The position numbers and the translations under genes are program-made. From positions 2,232,001-2,296,000 of the forward strand of contig CP099421.1 in the NCBI GenBank assembly GCA_024114885.1: 64,000 nt of DNA, given 5' to 3'. Within the stretch, counting starts at the first letter, position 1. Each line of letters opens with the position of its first letter. Below, piece by piece: positions 29,152-37,728 of this stretch. The notes beneath the pieces are model-generated. The model was not told the origin of the DNA and did no database searches. It was given only the letters and a program-made list of their open reading frames with translations. Origin of the DNA: Septoria linicola (taxonomy: Eukaryota; Ascomycota; Dothideomycetes; Mycosphaerellales; Mycosphaerellaceae).

Positions 29152-31274
29152 CTAGTTGTCTGCCCCACCCAACTCAGTATCACTCTCCGCGTCCTTTGGC
29201 GCTTTCCTCTCAATGCCCTTTATTGCGTCCACGCCTTTACTCGTCACGAACAAAAAGTGCGGCTCCTTGAAATTGTCAACGTGGTTGAAGAACCTGCTGA
29301 ACTCGTTCTTCTCCTCTTCCTCACGGAAAATTCTCTGGTAAATTTCCCTCTCCTTGAAAGCCTCCAGTTCAGTTTCGAATTTGCTAAAGTCGAGATTCTC
29401 ACGCCCGTGCTTGGATGCTTGCAAGTTGTTGTAGGTGTCGAAGACTGGACGTTCGAGCAGAAGACCTAAGCCAGGGACCTTTGGAATCGAGAAGCGGGCG
29501 TCGGTAAACGATGAATCCATCGTCTTGAGGTCTGCGCCAGCGCGCACGAGCAGTGTGACCATGCCGACCATTTTGCGAATCTGATGCATCATGAAACTTT
29601 GTCCGTGGACTTTCAAGCTCAGCCACTCCGTCTTCTCTTCATCTGGGCCATCTCCGATCAGAATTGGCTTAGGGTTCGCCTTGAAGGATTTGATGTGTCG
29701 TTTCACACTCGGATCCTTGAATGTCTTTTGTATTGTGAAGTTGTGATAGTTCTTGGTCCCAATGTATTTATTCAGAGCACTCTGTATGCGCTCAACACGC
29801 TTGGCTGGGATACGATACTTGCGTTTCGCAGCAACATAAGCGCTTCGTAGCGCTTTCGTGGCAGCACGTATGCGCAGCGTGCGTTCTCCTTCTGGGTCTG
29901 TAGGCTCCTCTGGAACGGGTACGTCGGGCGATGGGTCAGCTGGTCGTGTCGTATCGGCTTTGATTGTGGCTGCGTCGTTCGCCGCAGAGATAACCTCTGC
30001 TTCCTGAACTGTGGTTTCTTCTTCCTTCATCTCTGTAGGCAGAGCTGATGCAGAGTCTACTGCCGTGTCCGGAGCATCGTTGGTCTCCTTCGCAACACCT
30101 GGCTTCATATTCGCTGCTGGTTCGTTAATGATGATCGCCGCTTGTTCGGTCTTTTCTTGAGCAGCTTCTGAGGCGCTGTTGATCGTGTTGCCAGGCTTAA
30201 TAATCTGCTCCGCCTCCGCACCGCCTTCAGCAGCCTTGATGTTGGCTTCGTCTTCGCCCTGTAATGCTTTGACCACTTCCCAGCGAATGTCTTCGTCGAT
30301 CGTCTCCAGAATAGGCTTGATGTCTTCCTCGTCCACTCTCTGCCAGAAGCCCTTGACTTCTTCTTGTCGAGCTTCGTAGCCTTCCCGATCTCCGACTTCG
30401 TCCGCAGCCGCTTCGAGCTGTTTCGCAAGCCAGCTACTGGGGTGCGGTGGCAAGAATGCATATGATGGCATCAAGTACTCGTACCATCTGCTGTCACAGG
30501 CCTGATAGCAAGAGAAACTTCCAATGGTGCGTTCGATGCCCCACACTCGGATTTGCGGGCTCAGCTCGGCATTGATCTTTTCCACAATGTCATCTTCCTC
30601 CACGATCAGCTTCAGACTAATCATGTTACCTGCAGCGTGCACGCCCTTGTCTGTTCGCGCACACCTCACCAAGCTGCTCTTCTTAGGGTCTTCGGCATTT
30701 GCTTTGCTGATCGCGCCAGCTCTGATGAACGCCTGGAATAGGTCGCCTTCGATCGTCTTCTCAGTGCCAGAGATTTGCATGCCTTTGTACCCTGTCCCAG
30801 AATAGCCAATCAGAACAGCAACTTTCCTCTTCGGTTTCCTGCCCTCGGCCTTTTCAGCTTCGATTTCCTCTTTCGAAAACTCGATGCCTTGACCCTTTAC
30901 GCCTTCTCGCTGTCGCTTCTGCTGTGCCTCTTCGTTCTTCTTGCGCTTGTCTGGGTTGGAAGCACTTGTTAGACGTCAGTCCCGTGGTTGTAGCAACAAA
31001 ATATTAATCACTTTAGAGATACGCACAAGTAATCTGCCCGTCCCATATCTCCCTTCTTATTTCGGCGATTGTCATCGAACTTTCCCTTCTTGCCATGTCG
31101 CACGCTGTTGTCGTTCCAATTGCCCTTGCGCTTCCTGTCGTCGCGCCTGTTGTCCGACCTCTTCCCATCACGATTGCTGCTGCCGGAGTCCTCATTCGGC
31201 CTGCTGTCGCGCTTCTCAGCCGCGTTGTCAATCTTCTTGCCTGCATCCTCGAGAATTGCTGCGGAATGGTCCAT
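29152..31274 (-). CDS. PUS1: tRNA pseudouridine synthase 1
   Basis: Exons 31274-31027 and 30964-29152, with a 62-nt phase-2 intron (GTGCGT...AACAAG), give 686 residues. The N-terminal 120 residues are basic and Asn/Asp-rich. The catalytic part opens with KRKVAVLIGYSGTGYKGMQI, and the TruA-family catalytic Asp188 lies in RCARTDKGVHAAGN. SCYQACDSRWYEYLMPSYAF and KYIGTKNYHNFTIQKTF follow. The C-terminal SFMMHQIRKMVGMV is the conserved final motif. A Glu/Ala-rich low-complexity insertion (roughly residues 330-450) separates the halves and makes the protein longer than yeast Pus1. It makes pseudouridine in nuclear and cytoplasmic tRNAs and some snRNA and mRNA sites. Confidence 0.93.
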
Positions 31275-31594
31275 GTTTGCACAAGGTCCTTCATGAATGG
31301 GTGGACAGTAGTAAAGCACAATAGAGAAGCGAAAGTGAAGTCATGTGAAAATCGGAGAACGACATGGAATAAGCTTTGCACCCATGTCCAGTCGGATGCG
31401 TGGGGCTCGGTAGGTCTTGCCGACGGTCTTAGGAGATAGGAGGAGAGAGCACCTCGCATCAACATCCAAGTCTGCTGTTACAACGTCCTCACATGTGGCA
31501 TCAACACTGCTGAGCCTACTTTAAAGCACTGGCAGTTGGATTGAAAAGTGCCCTCACACACCGAGTGGCAACCGGTCCGTGCACAAGTCGATCT

Positions 31595-31950
31595 GATGAA
31601 GTCCCTGTCGCGTAAACGCAAAGATCTGACCGTAGCGCTCGGTCAATCCTACCTACTCAAAAAGGATTAGTAAGCTGGCCAATATTGGACGTTTTTCGTA
31701 GAAGTTCTTTCGACTCTACCTACCTATTAGGCGTAGTAAGCGACTATATAGTCCGTAACCTTTCCTATACCGTCGCTTACTACGCCTAATAGGTAGGTAG
31801 AGTCGAAAGAACTTCTATAAAAAACGTCGAGTCTAGGGCCTTAGGCACAGTTCACGTAGAAACGCATTTTCGTTGCACGCTCACAGCCAATCATTTTTTG
31901 GACCCTGTTTTTTTTCGTAGAGTAAGATAGACCTCGTAAACTCGGTCAAT
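31595..31950. repeat. Dispersed repeat, copy A (about 356 bp)
   Basis: Left end 31595-31631 (GATGAAGTCCCTGTCGCG...) and right end 31888-31950 (...CTCGTAAACTCGGTCAAT) recur, nearly identical, at 34378-34415 and 34911-34973. The interior differs: this copy holds a large hairpin. No TIR, target duplication or coding region is clear, so the class is unknown; a MITE-like or solo relic is possible. Confidence 0.7.
31688..31828. repeat. Near-perfect 57-bp inverted repeat with 27-nt loop
   Basis: Arms 31688-31744 and 31772-31828 are reverse complements except for two positions near the outer end, which are a C/T and a G/A difference. The centre is CGTAGTAAGCGAC...GTCGCTTACTACG. A transcript across it would form a very stable hairpin. 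Confidence 0.88.
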
Positions 31951-32474
31951 AAGGAGACGCCTATGTGCACATCTACGCTGATTGAAGACCATGATTGGTC
32001 TGACCTCAAAAACTTGAAAGTGCCTTGAGTATCGATGCATCCGCCTGTCTGCCACCAAGCGACGATAGCTGATAGCAGCATCTGGGTCAAGTCAGCACGT
32101 TGGTGCTAGCGATGCGGTGTGCGCGTTCCATCTCGGGCAGATTATTGTTGAGGATCGCGTCTGAGGCACAGCAGCTGAAGGAGCTGAGGTGAGAGGCGTT
32201 CCGTAGGTGGCTTGACATCGAGCCAATAAGGCTTCAGTCAGAGATTCTGGGTCCTCAATCTGCGTTGATGTTAAGCAGTAAAGTCCGTATACCTTTTTGG
32301 CATTAAGCACTTAGCTCCGATGCTTGTTTGCTCACTCAACTAGCTGTGGCACTGATGCTCTTACGACCATTCACTTTGCAGGATCGAATCGTGCTTGCGA
32401 GACCAGCGTACTTGGAGTAATCCTCTTCAACAACATTACTTATGCTAAAGAACGCTTGTGCAGCGACAAGAACA

Positions 32475-33584
32475 ATGCCAACGAACAGTGCAGCCTGGAT
32501 CCTCGCAGCAAAGGCACCTCTAGAGGTGAAAGAAGCTCCATATCCTACTGCTGGACCTAAGGATGTCATTATCAAGACTGCTGCTGTAGCGATTAACCCT
32601 CTCAAATACAAGATTCAAGATTCAAACCCTCCAATTGGCGGCAAGGAGATCCAGTACCCAACGATCTTAGGCGCCGATTTGTCCGGGACGATTGTCGAAA
32701 TCTGCGAGGAGGTCTCGACACGCAACGTTGGCGATCGAGTCATCGCAAATGCCAATGGTACTCAGTCAGGTCAGCCAGCCAGGAGTGCATTTCAGCAATT
32801 TGTACAGCTGGTTGAGAGCAACACAACACCTCTACCAGAAAGCATAGCTCTCGAGGCAGGTGCTGTGCTGCCACTAACTTAGCTTGTGATACAGCAGCAG
32901 CGGGTCTTTTCGTGCCTGATCAATTAGGCCTACACACTGGGAGACTGGGCAGCGCTACTAACTCCAATGCACCCGGCCCGGGCTCGGTTCTCCTAGTCTG
33001 GGGAGGAAGTTCCAGCGTCGGCTGTTGTGCCCTTCAGATGGCAAAGGCTGCCGGTTACGAAGTGTACACTACCGCCAGCAAGCGAAACCACGACCTGTGC
33101 ACGTCTATCGGTGCAATCAAAGTCTTCGATCATTCTCACATCGACGTCCAGGACCAAATAGTTAGCGCCCTAGAGGGAAAGACGATAGTGGGAGTCTACG
33201 ATGCGATCGTAGACAAGGAGAAGTCTTTCCTGACAAGTGCGAGGATACTCGCCAAAGCAAACAGGCAGAAAATGATTACCGCAGTGCTGAATCCGCCAGA
33301 AATTGACCTTCCCCAAGGAGTTCAAGCGCAGAGATGTGAGTCCAGGCCTGTAGCAGAGGGTACGTTAGCACTTGCTAATCGCAGCAATAGTGAGCATTCC
33401 TGCTCTTCGTGCGGGGCCAGTGTATAATATCGTGCACAACTGGATGGCAAATGCCCTTGCGAACAGCACCTTGAAGCCTAGGCCGGACCCAGAGGTGATA
33501 GGAGAGGGACTGGACTTTGTGCAAGCAGGCATCGACAAAGTACGCCAGGGCGTCTCCGCAGCCAAGGTCGTGATCAAGATGTAG
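32475..33584 (+). pseudogene. Zinc-type alcohol dehydrogenase / enoyl reductase-like, frameshifted
   Basis: The frame from ATG 32475 gives MPTNSAAWILAAKAPLEV, VAINPLKYKIQDSNPP, YPTILGADLSGTIVEI and EAGAVLPLT, then stops at TAG 32880-32882. The next frame continues the same protein at once (ACDTAAAGLF, GSVLLVWGGSSSVGCCALQMAKAAGYEVYTTAS), so one base is missing near 32880. A normal intron (33336-33390, GTGAGT...CAATAG, branch point CTAAT) leads to a last exon ending at 33584. Family: MDR superfamily quinone/enoyl reductases (TOXD/LovC-like in fungi) with an NADPH-binding GGSSSVG motif. Apart from the lesion it looks intact, so it is a young pseudogene, a strain polymorphism or an assembly error. 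It lies between two dispersed repeats. Confidence 0.78.
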
Positions 33585-35288
33585 GCTACTATGATACACA
33601 GAATTGCCATTGTCGAAATCGGAGGGCAGCCAGGACCTAATAGAGCTAAGCATCAGTGCATGCAATTCTGCCGATGGATGGTTTTCTTGACACTTGACTG
33701 ATTCTCGTTATGCGTATGGCCAACATTGCACAGTAATCCGCGATCGCATTCGAGACAACGTCCCCTTCACTCAGACTCAAATCCGATTCAATGGATTGCC
33801 TGACTGGTCATCCTTTGGCGAAGTACCCTCGTGGCGGACTTGGGTGGAGTCCTAAAGCTCAGCCTAATGGGCTGACATCTTGCGAGCAGCCTCCTCAACG
33901 AGGATAACCAGGCATACGCCGATCCTTGCTGCTCGCATTCCAGTTAGCGAAGTTGTTGCACAAGAGTACGTCCACATCTGGCGTGATGTTGATCAGCCCA
34001 AGTCGAGCGCAGAAGATAGGGCGAAGGCTTCAAGATAGAATAGCGCGTCTAGGGCGCCGCAGTCCAGCCTTGCCAGCGTAACAAGCCCAGTGAGTGAACT
34101 GAGTCAGGTGAGGAAACAAACTCATCGAGCTTGGCGTTCAAGCTTTTGGTGCATGAGCATGAGTTCGGGCACATATGTCTCTTCCTGCAAGCGTTCTTTA
34201 CGTTGCTGTGTCGCTGCTGTAGATACGAGAATGGATAGCGAGGGCATTTGAGACCTCCCTCGCACCCGCATCGACAACACTTCATGCTCCGGCTGCCAGG
34301 CTTTGAGTCACAGCCTTTATTTGGTGATGGACATTGATTGCGACCCGCGGAAGTGTCAAGGAGATCAAGGCGTAGTAGATGAAGGTCCCTGTCGCGTACA
34401 CGCAAAGATCTGACCCTGTTAACTCGGAACTACGTAGCGCCGCGCACGTGATAGCCTCCGCGTCTTAGCAAGTAACAGCACCTTTATAGTAGGCTGCAGG
34501 GGTAATAGGGACTGGATTAGCATCTCGTCGGCGGATGAGGTCGGCGTATCTCTACGTACGGGCAGCTACGGCTTCCTACGAACTTATAAGCGGGCTATAA
34601 TTTCTATTATAAAGCTAAGCACGCGTACTACGGCCCTACTTTACCTTCTTCTCCTTTAACTACTTTAATTTACGATAACGATCGTAGGTCTTAAGATTAC
34701 GCTTGCCTTAGACGAATACGTAAAGTAGTTTAATAGTATAGTAATTACTATAAAGCTTAGTACTATTAGATACGGAGTCTATAGTAATACGTCGATATTA
34801 TAAAGAGCGGTAGTATAGAAGGACGATTTGTTTATAAATAGGAGTAAAGAGTCTATATATACTAAGGGTATTAGGTCACGTGCCTATTCTTTTTTTTAGC
34901 GCACTCTTACCTAATTATTTTTGGATCCTGTTTTTTTTCGTAGAGTAAGATAGACCTCGTAAACTCGGTCAATGAGTGTAAGTAATGTCTCGTTGTAATG
35001 CATGGGCCTCCATACCTCACCCCCATCATAGGGCTCGGTTGATCCTGCCGGCGCATGTGGAGGCTGCGACTTCTGGAATGTGAAAGTCGTCGCTGCGTGC
35101 ATGCCACCCTCTTTCCTGCTCATCAACACCGCTTGACTGCGCAGTGTTGACCGCCGCCGCTCCTTCGTCCATCCGTCCGTCTCCTGGCAAAACATCGCGC
35201 ACGACCATATATCAACAGCACAGCTTCAACATCTGGGGACATAGATACTGCCGACAGAACCAATTGCGCTGGGAAGATCGTCACCATC
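33585..35288. other. Repeat-bearing intergenic region, right part of accessory island
   Basis: 1.7 kb without a gene. It contains repeat copy B (34378-34973), whose interior is visibly TA-rich. The last 300 bp before 35289 would hold the TFIIE alpha promoter. Confidence 0.55.
34378..34973. repeat. Dispersed repeat, copy B (about 596 bp), TpA-rich
   Basis: Shares both ends with copy A. Within the right end the differences are C in A and T in B. From about 34440 to 34910 the sequence is dense in TATA/TAGTA words with few CA words, the pattern left by repeat-induced point mutation. No coding capacity remains. Confidence 0.7.
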
Positions 35289-36653
35289 ATGGCAAACCTC
35301 GCGACTGAACTGATCCGCACCGTATCGCGTGCCTTCTACGGCACCGAGCACATCTTGGTTGTGGATGCGCTGATGATGCACTCGACGTTGCAGGACAGTG
35401 ATCTAGCACACGTCCTCGGCACCCAAGTCAAGCCGTTGCGGAAGACGTGCGGACGGCTGAGGGAGGACGGCCTCATCAGCGTTCAAGCGCGTGGAGAGCG
35501 ACGTACAGACGGCAGCGGTGGCTACTATGGAGGTGCTCCGCAGCCAGGCAAAGAGCGACTGACCACCCGCGATTGGTACTACATTAATTACCACCGAGCC
35601 ATAGACAGCATCAAGTTCAGACTACACAAGTTGAGCAAACACATCGAGTCGCAGGGTGCCTCTACTACAGAGAAGAAAGATCTCAAGTGCCTGACAAAGG
35701 GATGTGAGAGATCTTACACGGAGCTCGAGGCTATGGACAACATTGACATGTCTACTGGATCCTTCCTCTGCATGAAGTGTGGCGCACCACTGGAGCCTGT
35801 GGACGAAGAAGAGCGCGCAAACGAGAACGAGAGCATGAAGCGCATGAATCAACAGTTTGCAAAACTGGTTGAACTCATGCAAAAGATTGACGCCACATCT
35901 GTACCGGAGAACGACTTTGAGGCCGCCCTGAGCAAGTACAAACCAATCGAGAAGACAGATGCTCATCCAGGTACCCGGACTGAGATTGTTGATGTGCCGA
36001 ACAGAAACCTGCAAAGCACGAAAGGTCTGGAGATCAAGCCCGAGAAAATTGCCGTCGAGCTCAAGGATGACGAGGACGTTAAGCGCGAAAATGCCGAAGC
36101 AGATGCGAGAGCCAAGAAGGAGAGGGAGGCGAGGCAGAATGCCTTGCCTGAATGGATCTCCAAGTCCACTATTTCGGGAGACATCACAGCTGTTGGAGCC
36201 AAAGAGGAGCGGCAACGGCTGGAGCGTGAAGCGCACACTGGTGGTCTCACTCAGGACGAAGAAGAGGAGAAGAAAGCCGTCAAGGGTGACGACGACGTTA
36301 TGGCGGCCTACTGGAAAGAGCTCGAGCTCGCACAGCAGAAAGAGGCTCAGCTTGCGAAAGAAGAAGACGACGAGGATGAGGAAGACGAGGAAGACGAGTT
36401 TGAGGATGTTGAGGGGGTTGCGAGCACTACTGCTGCCATTGGAGCAACCAACGGGACTGCAGGCACGAGTACCAATGGCGCCAACACACCAGCAAACCTT
36501 GAGAGCAGCAATGCGACCGATGATGAGCGTCCAGTCAAGCGCGCTAAAGTGGCAGATGCTTCAAACGGCCACGGTGGCGGCACTCCAGCTCAGGACACTC
36601 CCGCTGCCAGTGATGCGGACGATGACGATGAACTGGAGTTTGAGAATGTCTAG
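35289..36653 (+). CDS. TFA1: Transcription initiation factor TFIIE, alpha subunit
   Basis: Intronless, 454 residues. The N-terminal winged helix (LATELIRTVSRAFYGTEHILVVDALM, then KPLRKTCGRLREDGLI) is the TFIIE alpha eHTH that contacts RNA polymerase II. YYINYHRAIDSIKFRLHKL follows. The zinc ribbon uses C134, C139, C161 and C164. The C-terminal half is charged, with coiled-coil character, a Glu/Asp run near residues 360-375 and an acidic end, the expected site for TFIIH contact. TFIIE recruits and stimulates TFIIH during promoter opening. The next reading frame starts only 9 bp after the stop. Confidence 0.94.
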   Translation: MANLATELIRTVSRAFYGTEHILVVDALMMHSTLQDSDLAHVLGTQVKPLRKTCGRLREDGLISVQARGERRTDGSGGYYGGAPQPGKERLTTRDWYYINYHRAIDSIKFRLHKLSKHIESQGASTTEKKDLKCLTKGCERSYTELEAMDNIDMSTGSFLCMKCGAPLEPVDEEERANENESMKRMNQQFAKLVELMQKIDATSVPENDFEAALSKYKPIEKTDAHPGTRTEIVDVPNRNLQSTKGLEIKPEKIAVELKDDEDVKRENAEADARAKKEREARQNALPEWISKSTISGDITAVGAKEERQRLEREAHTGGLTQDEEEEKKAVKGDDDVMAAYWKELELAQQKEAQLAKEEDDEDEEDEEDEFEDVEGVASTTAAIGATNGTAGTSTNGANTPANLESSNATDDERPVKRAKVADASNGHGGGTPAQDTPAASDADDDDELEFENV

Positions 36654-36662
36654 AAGTGTTCT

Positions 36663-37412
36663 ATGGACTCTTATCTCTCAAAATTTGTCGCACCCTTCCC
36701 CATGATTGATATGACATTTACGGTCATGCCAATGATCGGATATGATAGGCCATCTGTATCGAGCTCGCCGGAAGAAGAGCTTGCGGACAACGATGCGACG
36801 GGGCCTAATGTAGAGCTGCCCGATGAAGATGACTTCGATCTGCCTGCGCACAGTCCGCCAGATGAATCGTATGGATTCGTGTCTCCAACACTGTCAAATT
36901 CGCCGCCTTGGAGGATCGAAAACGTGCAGCATCGCAACGGTATTACAGATGGAAACCATCCCACAAATGGCACAGTAATTGGACAACATACAAATGGGGT
37001 TGCGAACGGAAATCATACGAATGGTGTTGTGAATGGACATCATACAAATGGTGTTACGAATGGGCACGATCAGATTGGTGGCGTGGATCATGGCTCGGAT
37101 GATGACTCGGATGATGACTCGGACGAACAATTCCAACCAGAGGATGAGCCTGTGTACTCGGTGAATGGGGCAGTTGTCTGTCAGAATCGCATATACACAA
37201 TCACACCACGTCCGCCCACGCCACCGCCAGGAGCGCCTGAGAGCTGGGCTACCTGGCGTCACGCCCGTTCCAGAGCAGAGGATAAATGCCAGCCGTGCAT
37301 CGAACTGAACCGGCCGGAGTGTCTCTGGCATCTTGATGACGAAGTCGGGAATCCCCCTTGTCTACAATGCGAGCTCGGAGACGACCTATGCCGTCCAGCT
37401 GGTGAGCCGTGA
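36663..37412 (+). CDS. Hypothetical protein with NG repeats and C-terminal cysteine cluster
   Basis: Open frame of 249 residues. The ATG at 36663 lies 9 bp behind the TFA1 stop, so a later Met (for example in FPMIDMTFTVMPMIGYD) may be the true start. An acidic Ser/Pro-rich first third precedes four 9-residue repeats of type TNGVxNGHH (36963-37070) and an Asp/Ser run. The last 60 residues hold seven cysteines (KCQPC, PECLW, PPCLQC, DDLC) spaced like a degenerate zinc or Zn2Cys6-like cluster. I do not recognise the family. Read-through transcription from TFA1 is possible given the spacing. Confidence 0.6.
   Translation: MDSYLSKFVAPFPMIDMTFTVMPMIGYDRPSVSSSPEEELADNDATGPNVELPDEDDFDLPAHSPPDESYGFVSPTLSNSPPWRIENVQHRNGITDGNHPTNGTVIGQHTNGVANGNHTNGVVNGHHTNGVTNGHDQIGGVDHGSDDDSDDDSDEQFQPEDEPVYSVNGAVVCQNRIYTITPRPPTPPPGAPESWATWRHARSRAEDKCQPCIELNRPECLWHLDDEVGNPPCLQCELGDDLCRPAGEP
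36963..37070 (+). repeat. 27-bp tandem repeat, four copies
   Basis: Units begin at 36963, 36990, 37017 and 37044. Each encodes T-N-G-x-x-x-G-x-(H/D). Third-base differences between units show the repeat is older than its amino-acid similarity suggests. Confidence 0.85.
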
Positions 37413-37728
37413 AGTATATCTCAGCCATGGGAATGGGCGCACTATTGCAGCGAATAGTGATGCTTGACGGTCAAGTGAGCGTCGACACCGTCTCGACGCG
37501 ATGGAGGTTATGCAGCGGAAGCAGGATATCATTATCACCACCCACATAGCGTAGCATCAAAGCACAGAGTCTCAGACGACCAAATGCGTACTTCTTTGTT
37601 GAACCCGAACTTTAGCCTGAACCTTGTTATGCGGCTCAGCTCAGCTTCACATGTGAACACGACTTCCGTAGCGTCACTTTTGTATCATGACCATGTGTAC
37701 TCCTTGACACTTGAACCACCACAGCTCC
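37413..37728. other. Promoter region of the CLC gene
   Basis: 316 bp with no recognisable gene. Presumed 3' end of the preceding gene and promoter of the chloride transporter. Confidence 0.4.

Larger units (their letters stand above)
31275..32474. other. Repeat-bearing intergenic region, left part of accessory island
   Basis: No intact gene. It contains repeat copy A (31595-31950) with the 57-bp inverted repeat. The open frames across 31881-32310 are short and fall partly on the repeat end. Confidence 0.55.
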
